A DNA stretch of 64,000 nucleotides from Janthinobacterium sp. FW305-129. GTDB lineage: Bacteria > Pseudomonadota > Gammaproteobacteria > Burkholderiales > Burkholderiaceae_D. Positions 16,786 to 25,400 of the stretch are shown here, in pieces. Positions within the stretch are counted from its first letter, which is position 1, and each line of letters begins with the position of its first letter. The stretch is from contig NZ_JACYMM010000004.1 in the NCBI RefSeq assembly GCF_020858115.1, positions 248,001 through 312,000 of the forward strand, written 5' to 3'. A program made the position numbers and the translations under genes. Under the pieces are notes generated by a model. It searched no databases. It was not told where the DNA came from and saw only the letters and a program-made list of their open reading frames with translations.

Positions 16786-18666
16786 TTGTTGAAACGAAAT
16801 CAATATGCCACCCTGGCCGCGCGGGCCAGGTCCTGGCTGCGGCGCGCCGCGCCGGCCTTGCTGCTGTGCGCCACGGTGGCCCATGCCGCCGGCGACAGCC
16901 TGGAGGCGGAGTTTGCCGCCGGCTTGAAGGAAGAGGGCCTGACGGGCGCCGTCTGGAGCGAAGTCTTGCCCGATGGCACAGTCAAAGTCGGCGCGTCCGG
17001 CCTGCGCGATACCGCCAAGCAAGTACCGATGCAGGCGGACACCCGCATGCAGGTGGGTTCCGTGGGCAAGGTGGCGCTGGCGCTGGGCGTCTTGCGCCTC
17101 GTCAGCGAAGACAAGCTCACGCTCGACACGCCCCTGCAGCAGGTGCTGCCCGAGCTGGCGCTGAACAACCCGTGGCAGGCCAGCGACCCCGTGCGCATCC
17201 GCCACCTGCTGGCGCACACGTCCGGCCTCGATAATGTGCGCTTCTGGCAGGCATTCAGCCTGAATCCGGCGCCGCAGACCCCGCTGGCCGCCGCTTTTGA
17301 CGGCGGACGCAAGCTGCTGCGCGTGCGCGCCCGGCCCGGCAGCCGCTACGCGTACTCGAACATGGGCTATGGCTTGCTGGGCATGGTGATCGAGAAGGTC
17401 ACGGGCCAGCCGTATGAACGCTATCTCGATGCGCAGCTGCTGCAGCCGCTGGGTATGGCGGACAGCACGTTTACCTTTGTCACCCAAATGAGCACGCAGG
17501 CGGGCGCGCAGGCGGACCCGCGCCTGGCGATGGGCCACTTCGAGCATGGCGTGGCGCAGCCGGCCGTGCCCCAGTACTTGCGTCCGGCCGCGCAATTTAC
17601 CACCACGGCGGCCGACATGGCCAAGCTGGCGCAATTTTTAATGGGCGACGGCAAGCTGCAGGGCAAGCGCTTCATCGACCTGGCGCTGATGGGCGCCTTG
17701 TCCGAGCCGGCCGGCACGGATGCGGCGCAGGCGGGACTGGCAACGGGCCACGGCCTGGCGCTGGCCGTGCGCGACCGCCACAATGTGGTGGGCGCCTGCC
17801 ACCCCGGCACGGCCGTGGGTTTCCGCGCCATGCTGTGCCTTTATCCTGAACAGAAAAGCGCCTTCTTCGTGGCCTTCAATACGGATGCGGAAGCAGCCGA
17901 CTATGAACGCTTCAACCGCCTGCTGCTGCGCGACCTGGAGCTGCCCCTGCGCGCGCCGGCCCCGCAGGGCACGCCCGCGCCCACGGTGGAAAACTGGCAG
18001 GGCGTCTACGTGCCGTCGCCCAGTCCCATGGCCAGCATGGCCTGGGTCGATGCCGTCTTCGGTTTTACGCGCGTCAAATGGGATGGCGAATCGCTGTTCC
18101 TGATCCCGTTCCAGGGCGAGCCGAAGGAGCTGGAACCGGTGGGCGGCTTGCTGTTCCGCGCCAGCGACCGCAGCACGCCGTCGCACGTGCTGATGCAAGA
18201 GGATGGCAAGCATGTGCTCAGCGACGGCTTGCGCAGCTATGAGCGGGTATCGATGCTGCGCATGCTGGTGCTGTGGGGCAGCCTGGCCCTGGGCGCCGCC
18301 GGCTTGCTGTACGTGCTGGTGGTGGGTGTCTGGCGCGCCGCGCTGCGCAGCCTGGGACGGGGCGACCATCTGTTCGCGCCCCTGCTGTCGCTGCTGGCGC
18401 TGCTCCTGCCGCTGCCGTTTTTCTATTTCCAGTCCTACCTGCGTCTGGGCGACGCCACCATCGCCAGCGTGCTGCTGGCAATGGTGACGGGCGCGCTGCC
18501 GCTGGCCACGGCATTCGGCCTGGCGCGCTGCTGGCGCAGCCGCGGTACGGCGGCCGAGGCGGGGTTGTGGGCGAAATGGGATTGGGTGGCCTTGCTGGCG
18601 GCCCTGCAACTGCTGCTGGTGCTGGCCTGGTGGGGCTTGCTGCCGCTGCGGCTATGGCAGTTGTAG
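16786..18666 (+). CDS. Serine hydrolase with C-terminal membrane helices
   Basis: 626 residues from a TTG start (16786 or 16789; AAGGC lies about 8 bp upstream). A signal-like segment (ARSWLRRAAPALLLCATVAHA) precedes a class C beta-lactamase/PBP domain: SVGK near residue 86 is the SxxK motif and RYAYSNMGYGLLG gives YSN. A ~130-residue insert follows, and the last ~150 residues hold four hydrophobic helices (MLVLWGSLALGAAGLLYVLVVG; FAPLLSLLALLLPLPFFYF; IASVLLAMVTGALPLATAFGL; VALLAALQLLLVLAWWGLL). The catalytic domain therefore sits in the periplasm tethered to the inner membrane. Substrate unknown; D-aminopeptidase or esterase activity is possible. Confidence 0.85.
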   Translation: MLKRNQYATLAARARSWLRRAAPALLLCATVAHAAGDSLEAEFAAGLKEEGLTGAVWSEVLPDGTVKVGASGLRDTAKQVPMQADTRMQVGSVGKVALALGVLRLVSEDKLTLDTPLQQVLPELALNNPWQASDPVRIRHLLAHTSGLDNVRFWQAFSLNPAPQTPLAAAFDGGRKLLRVRARPGSRYAYSNMGYGLLGMVIEKVTGQPYERYLDAQLLQPLGMADSTFTFVTQMSTQAGAQADPRLAMGHFEHGVAQPAVPQYLRPAAQFTTTAADMAKLAQFLMGDGKLQGKRFIDLALMGALSEPAGTDAAQAGLATGHGLALAVRDRHNVVGACHPGTAVGFRAMLCLYPEQKSAFFVAFNTDAEAADYERFNRLLLRDLELPLRAPAPQGTPAPTVENWQGVYVPSPSPMASMAWVDAVFGFTRVKWDGESLFLIPFQGEPKELEPVGGLLFRASDRSTPSHVLMQEDGKHVLSDGLRSYERVSMLRMLVLWGSLALGAAGLLYVLVVGVWRAALRSLGRGDHLFAPLLSLLALLLPLPFFYFQSYLRLGDATIASVLLAMVTGALPLATAFGLARCWRSRGTAAEAGLWAKWDWVALLAALQLLLVLAWWGLLPLRLWQL

Positions 18667-18670
18667 AGCG

Positions 18671-18937
18671 TCAGATCCAGCCTGCCAGCAGCCGGCGCCA
18701 CCAGCGCTGCGCCGGCCGGGCCTGGCGGCCATGTCCGGCGCGCCCGGCGCGCTTGGCGCGATAGCTGGCCGCCGCCATTTGCAGGCCGACGCGGTCCATC
18801 GCCGCCATCGCCTCCGCTTCCTGCGGCGACAAGCCGTGCAGCAAGGCTTGCGCATGCGGCGCGAGCAGGAAGGCGCCAAGCACGGCGTCGTCCGTGTACA
18901 GCCTGGCCAGATAGGTTTCCAGCGCGGGAGAACTCAT
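18671..18937 (-). CDS. Small protein coupled to DUF692 enzyme
   Basis: 88 residues. Its ATG overlaps the DUF692 stop by four bases (ATGA), so the two are translationally coupled. The N-terminal 60 residues (YLARLYTDDAVLGAFLLAP, then HGLSPQEAEAMAAMDRVGLQMAAASY) are helical, and the C-terminus is very basic and Trp-containing (RRLLAGWI). DUF692/MNIO enzymes usually work with a small partner that recruits the substrate (MbnC, TglI, BufC); this protein is in the right place for that role but is much shorter than those partners. No family was recognised with certainty. Confidence 0.7.
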   Translation of the reverse strand: MSSPALETYLARLYTDDAVLGAFLLAPHAQALLHGLSPQEAEAMAAMDRVGLQMAAASYRAKRAGRAGHGRQARPAQRWWRRLLAGWI

Positions 18938-19788
18938 GCGCTGCGCCCCGCGCGCAAGGCCGCGCGCGCCAGCTCCAGCTGGCCCAGCACGTGCTCGAAC
19001 GACGGGTAATTGCCGTCGCGTTCGACGATCACCGTCAGGGGCTGGGGCGCATGGCGCGCCAGCAGGGTCAATAAAGCGAACACTTCGGGCGGCACATCGT
19101 GCAGATGGTCGTCCAGCAGGCGCTGGCCGCCGCCCGGCGCAGCTATCCAGTGGCCGCCGCTCAGGTGCACGGCGCCCACCCTGTCCAGGGGCAGGCGCAG
19201 CAGCAGTGCCGGCGGCGACTCGCCCGCATTGACGGCATTCGCATACAGATTATGCAGGTCCAGCAGCAGCGGCACTTGCGCGCCGTCAAGAATGCGCGTC
19301 AGCCACTGCGCTTCGTCCAAGGTGCTGGCGGGCGGCTGCACCAGGGTGGCGATGTTTTCCATCAGCGGCGCGCTGCCGACGATGCGCGTGGCCAGCCCGA
19401 TATTGGCGATGGCGCCGGCGGCGCTGTGCGGCGTGCGCGGCGGCGCCGCCAGGTGGCCGATCTCGACGCCGCCGGCGCGCACGAAACTCAGGTGCTCGGA
19501 CCACGATTCCGCCTGCACCTGTTTCATCAGGCGCGCCATCGCCTGCAGGCGGCGCGGGTCGGCGGGTATCGTCGAGGCCAGCCCCATGCCCACGCCGTGC
19601 AGGCTGACGGGCACCTGGCGCGCCAGGCTGCACAGGGCGGCGATGCCGGCGCGCGAGGCATGGTAATAATCGTCGGCGATCACTTCCAGCACGTCGATCC
19701 GCGCCAGGTGGGACAGGATGCCGGCAGCCAGCTCGCCGCGCCAGCCCAGGCCGACACGGTCGCGCGCTGCCCCCAACTCAACTGCCAC
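18934..19788 (-). CDS. DUF692-family (MNIO) peptide-modifying oxidase
   Basis: About 284 residues from a GTG at 19788; ATGs at 19833 and 19845 are alternatives that would add an Ala-rich stretch, since they read the preceding Gly/Cys-tail codons in another frame. The TIM-barrel ligand residues of multinuclear non-heme iron oxidases are all visible in order: SLHGVG, WSEHLSF, LMENIATL, LLDLHNLYANAVN, VHLSGGHW, DDHLHDVPPEVF and VIVERDGNYP. Characterised relatives (MbnB, TglH, BufB) oxidise cysteines in peptides. The gene starts inside the end of the TIGR04222-type gene and overlaps the 88-residue partner, so the products probably act together. The natural substrate may be the Cys-containing tail coded just upstream. 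Confidence 0.87.
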   Translation of the reverse strand: MAVELGAARDRVGLGWRGELAAGILSHLARIDVLEVIADDYYHASRAGIAALCSLARQVPVSLHGVGMGLASTIPADPRRLQAMARLMKQVQAESWSEHLSFVRAGGVEIGHLAAPPRTPHSAAGAIANIGLATRIVGSAPLMENIATLVQPPASTLDEAQWLTRILDGAQVPLLLDLHNLYANAVNAGESPPALLLRLPLDRVGAVHLSGGHWIAAPGGGQRLLDDHLHDVPPEVFALLTLLARHAPQPLTVIVERDGNYPSFEHVLGQLELARAALRAGRSA

Positions 19789-20698
19789 AGCCGCCGCCAC
19801 CGCCGCAACCGCCGCAGCCGCTGCCGCCGCCATCGCCGCCGCCATCACCGCCGCCCGATGACGAGTCGCCCGTGCCGCCGGACGACGAGTCCCTGCCCGT
19901 ACCTTGCCGGGGCGCCGGGTACAGCTCGGCGACATACGCGTACACCGACGGCGGCAGGGCGCCCATGCCGAAGATGGCCGCCAGCAGCGCCATGTCGGCG
20001 CTGTTGCTGCCCGCCTGCAGGCGCGATGCGCGCATGTTCAGGCGGCCAAACAGCATGCGCAGGTCGGTCAGCAGCCGCTGCGCGCTCCAGCTGGTCGCGT
20101 GGGTGCGCAAGCCGCGCAGCATGAGGAGAAAAATCGCCAGCAGCAGCGCCAGGAACAGCAGGTTGTAGTGCTGGCGGCTGATGGCGATGACGGCCTTGAC
20201 GCCGGCTACCGTCACCAGCAGCCAGTGTGCGGCCCAGGTGAGGCGTTCGCGCCGGCGCAGCAGCGGCGGGCCGACCAGCAATTCCTGCTGCGTCAAGGTG
20301 TCGTGGTAGGCGCGGCACGATGGCAGCATCTCGGCCTGCACGGCCAGTTCCCTGCTGTGGCCCTGGCGGCCCAGGTACAGCCGCAGCACGTCGCGTTCGA
20401 TGTCATGGCTGGCGAAGCGCAGGCTGTCGGCGCTGGCCGTTTCCAGCAGCGGGCCGTCGGCGCGCAGCAAGCCGCGGTCGACCAGCACGATGGCGGCGAT
20501 CTTCACGGCTTCGAGGGCGCCGCCGCGCAAGAAGGCGATGCGGTAGGGATCGTCGGCCAGCGACAGCTGGGCGTGCGGATTGCGCAATTCCTGGCGGATC
20601 AGCAGCTCGCGCACGCCGTAGTACACGAGCGTGCCGAAGACCAGGTAGGCCAGCAGGAACCACGGCCCGCTCCAGTCGAACGGATTGACGCCGTTCAC
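19778..20698 (-). CDS. TIGR04222-type membrane protein with Gly/Cys tail
   Basis: 306 residues from a GTG that overlaps the upstream stop codon (GTGA). A first membrane helix lies at about residues 11-30 (PWFLLAYLVFGTLVYYGVREL), a cytoplasm-facing region with YRIAFLRGGALEAVKIA follows, and a hydrophobic hairpin near residues 160-195 (NLLFLALLLAIFLLMLRG). The last 45 residues are low-complexity Ser/Gly/Asp followed by SGCGGCGGGGGCGS, with Cys at 295, 298 and 304. The architecture matches the TIGR04222 group, known for variable Gly/Cys-rich ends. The DUF692 gene directly downstream suggests that these cysteines are modified. The role in the cell is unknown. Confidence 0.82.
   Translation of the reverse strand: MNGVNPFDWSGPWFLLAYLVFGTLVYYGVRELLIRQELRNPHAQLSLADDPYRIAFLRGGALEAVKIAAIVLVDRGLLRADGPLLETASADSLRFASHDIERDVLRLYLGRQGHSRELAVQAEMLPSCRAYHDTLTQQELLVGPPLLRRRERLTWAAHWLLVTVAGVKAVIAISRQHYNLLFLALLLAIFLLMLRGLRTHATSWSAQRLLTDLRMLFGRLNMRASRLQAGSNSADMALLAAIFGMGALPPSVYAYVAELYPAPRQGTGRDSSSGGTGDSSSGGGDGGGDGGGSGCGGCGGGGGCGS
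19781..19851. repeat. GGC-type trinucleotide repeat region (Gly/Cys tail)
   Basis: Imperfect repeat of GCC/GGC triplets coding the Gly/Cys tail of the membrane protein. Read one frame over, the same DNA codes for Ala/Val and runs into the DUF692 frame. Confidence 0.75.
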
Positions 20699-21423
20699 CG
20701 CATGGTCTCCGCGTGCTCGCGCAGGCGTTCGGTAATCGTCATCAGGCCCGTGAAGGCGGGCAGGGCTTGCCCCGGCGCCAGGCGCGCCGTTTCGCGCGCC
20801 TTTGACATGGCTTGCAGGGCGGCGTGCAGGGCCGGTTCGCCCAGCTGGTCGACAAACGCTTCGAGCGCCTGCTTGCCGGACAGCGCAGATTTGCCCTCGA
20901 GCTGCGCCAGCGAGGCGGCGGCCGAGCGCAGGGGGCCGGCCGCGTCGGCGATGGCGCCGGCCAGCTGTTCTTCGTTCACGCTCAGGAGCAGATAGCGTTC
21001 GCGCATGCGCAGCTGCTGGTTCAGCAGCACTTGCCGCAGCCGGCGCAGCATGGCGTCGCGGCTGGTGCGCAGGCTGGCGAAAGGGTCATTGCCCAGCAAG
21101 ACCCGGTGGCGCGCGATGATGTCGGCAAACTTCACGGCGAAGGCGTCGGCGGCATCGGCCAGTTCGTTTTCTTGCAGGAACATCACCTGCAAATCGATGG
21201 CGGCGTGCGCCAGGCGCAAGGGGCTGCGCAGCGCGTCGGCCGCCTGCGGAGTGAAGCGCTTGAGCAGCAACAGCAGGTTGACGTCGGACGTGGCGCGCAA
21301 CTGGCCGTCCGCGGCCGAGCCAAACAGTACGGCGGCGGCCAGGTCGGCGCCAAAGGCGTTTTGCGCGGCAGCAACAAACAAGTCCAGGTGGCGTTGTATC
21401 TCTTCGGGCAACGAGGGCGGCAT
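20695..21423 (-). CDS. Nucleotidyltransferase-like protein
   Basis: 242 residues from the ATG at 21423 (a GTG at 21438 is an alternative). The N-terminal ~110 residues have the MNT/pol-beta pattern LFGSAADGQLRATSDVN, with Gly35-Ser36 and Asp47, but the second acidic residue of DxD is Asn49. The C-terminal half is a helical, HEPN- or substrate-binding-like region rich in Leu/Gln/Arg. As first gene of the operon it overlaps the membrane protein by four bases. With one metal-ligand Asp changed it may be a weak or inactive transferase, or an adapter. Its target is unknown. Confidence 0.75.
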   Translation of the reverse strand: MPPSLPEEIQRHLDLFVAAAQNAFGADLAAAVLFGSAADGQLRATSDVNLLLLLKRFTPQAADALRSPLRLAHAAIDLQVMFLQENELADAADAFAVKFADIIARHRVLLGNDPFASLRTSRDAMLRRLRQVLLNQQLRMRERYLLLSVNEEQLAGAIADAAGPLRSAAASLAQLEGKSALSGKQALEAFVDQLGEPALHAALQAMSKARETARLAPGQALPAFTGLMTITERLREHAETMR

Positions 21424-21460
21424 GCGGTGTTCTTTCACGGTGGGCTGGCGGGATGCGCGT

Positions 21461-21482
21461 AAGTTTGCAATATAGCAAACTT
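21461..21482 (-). promoter_or_regulatory. Palindromic operator/-10 region of MNIO operon
   Basis: AAGTTTGC and GCAAACTT form a perfect eight-base inverted repeat with a six-base spacer. On the minus strand the spacer reads TATATT, a plausible -10, 38 bp before the operon's first start codon. A regulator bound here would block the promoter. Confidence 0.6.
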
Positions 21483-21514
21483 ATGCCATCGTGCGCGCAC
21501 CGCCTGGCACCGGC

Positions 21515-22381
21515 TCAGGACAAGACGTTGAGCAAGCCGTCGAGGCCCACGAAGTTCAGCGCCACGTCCGCCTGCGAGCGCACCACGGGCTTGGCGCGGA
21601 AGGCCACGGACAGGCCGGCGATGCCCATCATCTTCAAATCGTTGGCGCCGTCGCCCATGACGATGGCTTGCGATGGCGCAATACCCATCTCGGCGCACAC
21701 GCGTTCCACCGTGCGCTGCTTTTCCTCGGCGTCGACGATGCCGCCAATTACTTTGCCCGTCAGCTTGCCGTCGACGATTTCCAGTTCGTTCGCGTGCGTG
21801 TAGTCGAGGCCCAGGCGTTCCTTCAGGCGCTCGGTGAAGAAGGTAAAGCCGCCCGACACCAGCAGCGTTTTCAGGCCGGCCTTCTGCACGGCCGCCAGCA
21901 TGGTTTCCGCGCCCGGCGACAGTTTTAACCGTTCATCGTAGACGCGCTGCAGGGCCGACGCATCGAGGCCTTCGAGCAGGGCCACGCGCTGCTTCAGGCT
22001 GGCCGCGAAATCGAGTTCGCCGCGCATGGCCGCTTCCGTGATGGCCGCCACTTGCGGTTTGAGGCCCTGCATGTCGGCGATTTCATCGATGCACTCGATG
22101 GTGATCAGGGTCGAATCCATGTCCATCGCCACCAGCTTGAATTCACTGAGTTCGCGCTGTCCCATCATGTAGGTGGCGTCCAGCTGCGCCGCCTGGGCCG
22201 CCACTTCGATGGTGGGGCGCAGCGCGGGCGAATAGGCGATCTGCTCGCAGCGCACGGCGTTTGGACCCAGGCGCGTGACGGACGTGGGCGCGGCCAGCGC
22301 GGCGATACGCTCGAGACGGGCGCTGTCGCCGTCCAGGCCCTGCAGGATCAGGTTCATGGTGATGGTCTTGGTATTGGTCAT
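21515..22381 (-). CDS. serB: Phosphoserine phosphatase
   Basis: 288 residues. HAD-type motif I is MDMDSTLITIECIDEIAD (catalytic Asp in DMDST near residue 88), motif II is in KTLLVSGGFTFF, and motif III/IV GDGANDLKMMGIAGLSVAFRAKP. An ACT-like ~75-residue region precedes it. It makes the last step of serine synthesis. It follows mfd by 31 bp on the same strand, so they may be co-transcribed. An ATG eight codons in (22357) is an alternative start. Confidence 0.95.
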   Translation of the reverse strand: MTNTKTITMNLILQGLDGDSARLERIAALAAPTSVTRLGPNAVRCEQIAYSPALRPTIEVAAQAAQLDATYMMGQRELSEFKLVAMDMDSTLITIECIDEIADMQGLKPQVAAITEAAMRGELDFAASLKQRVALLEGLDASALQRVYDERLKLSPGAETMLAAVQKAGLKTLLVSGGFTFFTERLKERLGLDYTHANELEIVDGKLTGKVIGGIVDAEEKQRTVERVCAEMGIAPSQAIVMGDGANDLKMMGIAGLSVAFRAKPVVRSQADVALNFVGLDGLLNVLS

Positions 22382-22412
22382 GGGTCAGGCCTGCATAAAT
22401 GGTCGAAATGGT

Positions 22413-25400
22413 CTACACCGTCAATTGCTTGATGGTGGTCTTGATCTGCGTCACGCGCGCGGCCAGGTCCGGCATGGCGGCCGTGATTTTCAGCTTGTCC
22501 TGGCCATGCAGCTTGATGTGGCGGTTTTTCTGGATCAGGTCGATGATGCGCATCGGGTCGATGGGCGGCTTGGCCATGAATTGCAGGGTGGCCGCCTCGC
22601 CATGCACGTCGATCTTGACGATGCCCACGGTTTTCGCGGCGATGCGCAGGCGGTGCGTCTCGACCAGGGCCTTGACGGCGTCGGGCAGCTTGCCGAAGCG
22701 GTCGATCAGCTCTTCCTGGATATCGTCGATCTTTTCCTGCGTGGCGCAGTTGGCCAGGCGTTTATAGATCGACAGGCGCTCGTGCACGTCGCCGCAGAAG
22801 TCCGCCGGCAGCAGGGCCGGCACGTGCAGGTTGATCTCCGTCGTCGACGCCAGCGGCGCGGCCAGGTCCGGCTCCTTGCCCGCTTTCAGCGAGCGCACGG
22901 CTTCGTTGAGCATGTCCGAATACAGCTGGAAGCCGATTTCCGTCATCTCGCCCGACTGGCTCTCGCCCAGCACTTCGCCGGCGCCGCGGATTTCCAGGTC
23001 GTGCATGGCCAGGTAAAAGCCGCTGCCCAGTTCTTCCATCTGCTGGATGGCGTCCAGGCGGCGCTGCGCCAGTTTCGTCAGGCCCTGCACGTCGTGCACC
23101 AGCAGGTAGGCGTAGGCCTGGTGATGCGAGCGGCCCACCCGTCCCCGCAGCTGGTGCAGCTGCGCCAGGCCGAACTTGTCGGCGCGGTGCATGATGATGG
23201 TGTTCGCCGTCGGCACGTCGATGCCCGTCTCGATGATGGTCGTGCACAGCAAAATATTGAAGCGCTGGGCGACGAAGTCGCGCATGACCTTTTCCAGGTC
23301 GCGCTCGTGCATCTGGCCGTGCGCCACGGCGATGCGCGCCTCGGGCAGCAGTTCCGTCAGCATGGCCAGGCGGTTCTGGATGGTTTCCACCTCGTTGTGC
23401 AGGAAGTAGATCTGGCCACCGCGTTTGAGTTCGCGCAAACATGCTTCGCGGATGATGGCTTCGCCCTCGCTGCGCACGAACGTCTTGATGGCCAGGCGCT
23501 TTTGCGGCGCCGTGGCGATGATGGAAAAGTCGCGCAAGCCTTCCAGCGCCATGCCCAGGGTGCGGGGGATCGGCGTGGCCGTCAGGGTCAGCACGTCCAC
23601 CTCCGCGCGCAAGGCCTTTAATGCTTCCTTCTGGCGCACGCCGAACCTGTGTTCTTCGTCAATGATGACGAGGCCCAGACGGGTAAACTTCACGTCATCG
23701 GACAGCAGTTTATGCGTGCCGATGACGATGTCGATGGTGCCGTCGGCCATGCCCTTGAACGCTTGCGTGATCTCCTTGCCGGTGCGGAAGCGCGACAATT
23801 CCGCGATGCGCACGGGCCAGTCGGCGAAGCGGTCGGCGAAGGTTTGCGCATGCTGTTCGGCCAGCAGGGTGGTGGGCGCCAGTATCGCTACCTGCTTGCC
23901 GCCCATGACGGCGATGAAGGCGGCGCGCAGCGCTACTTCCGTCTTGCCGAAGCCGACGTCGCCGCACACGAGGCGGTCCATCGGTTTGCCGGACGTCATG
24001 TCCTTGATGACGTTGTGGATGGCTTCGGCCTGGTCCGGCGTTTCGTCGAAGCCGAAGCTGTCGGCGAAGCGCTGGTAGTCGTGCGACGAGAATTCGAACG
24101 AGTGGCCCTGGCGCAGCGCGCGGCGGGCGTACAGGTTGAGCAGCTCGGCAGCCGTGTCGCGCACCTGTTCGGCCGCGCGTTTTTTGGCTTTTTCCCACTG
24201 GCCCGAGCCGAGCGAGTGCAGCGGGGCGTCTTCCGGCGAGGCGCCCGAATAGCGCGAGATCACATGCAGCTGCGACACGGGCACGTACAGTTTCGTGTCC
24301 TTGGCGTATTCGAGGTGCAAAAATTCCGTCTCGCCTTCGCCCAGGTCCATGCTGGTCAGGCCCATGTAGCGCCCGATGCCGTGGTTGATGTGCACGACGG
24401 GGTCGCCGATTTTCAGCTCGGACAGGTCGCGCACCATCGACTCGACCTGCGTCACGCCTTCCTGTTTCTTGCTGCCGACGCGGCGGCCGGAGCCGGCATA
24501 CAGTTCGGTTTCCGTGATGAAGGCCAGATTGCCCTCGGGCCGGAACAATTCGAAGCCCGCGTGCAGCGGCGCCACGCCCAGCATCAGCTTGGCATCGGAC
24601 TGCAAAAAGCCGTCGCTGCCTTCCACGGGTGTCAGGTGCAGATCGTATTCGGCGAAGTACTGCTGCAGGGTTTCGCGGCGGCCGTTCGATTCGGCGCAGA
24701 TCATCACGCGGCGGCCCGCTTGCAGCAGATAGCTGCGCAGGTTGGCCAGCGGGTCGTCGGCGCGGCGGTTGACGGCGATGTTGGGAATCGGCGCCGACAG
24801 TTCGGACGCCAGCGCGTCGTTCGACTTCGCAATCGCCAGGCGCGGATACGGCTTGGCCAGGCCGAAGAACTGCTCGTCGGACAGGAACAGCGCTTCGGGC
24901 GGCAAAATCGGCCGCTCGCGGTCGGCCTTCAAAAAGCGGTAGCGCGACTGGGTATCGGTCCAGAAGCGGCTGATGGCAGCGTCGATCTCGCCCACCAGGG
25001 CCAGCGAGGCGTCGGGCGGCAGGTAGTCGAACAGGGTGGCCGTCTGTTCGAAGAACAGGGGCAGATAGTATTCGATGCCGGCCGAGGCGATGCCGCTGCT
25101 GATGTCCTTGTAGACGACGGAGCGCGACGGGTCGCCCTCGAACTGTTCGCGCCAGCGGTTGCGGAAGGTGGTGCGCGCCGCTTCATCCATGGGGAATTCG
25201 CGCCCCGGCAGCAGCCGCACTTCATGCACGGGATACAGCGAGCGCTGGGTGTCGGCATCAAACGTGCGGATGGTCTCGATGGTGTCGCCGAACAGGTCGA
25301 GCCGGTAGGGCAGGGCCGAGCCCATGGGGAACAGGTCGAGCAGGCCGCCGCGCACCGAGTATTCGCCGGGCGACATCACTTGCGACACATGGCTGTAGCC

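Noticed and set aside
19778-19851. Phase-variable slippage in the Gly/Cys tail
   Set aside because: The repeat unit is three bases, so slippage would change tail length but not frame; imperfect repeats also lower the slippage rate.
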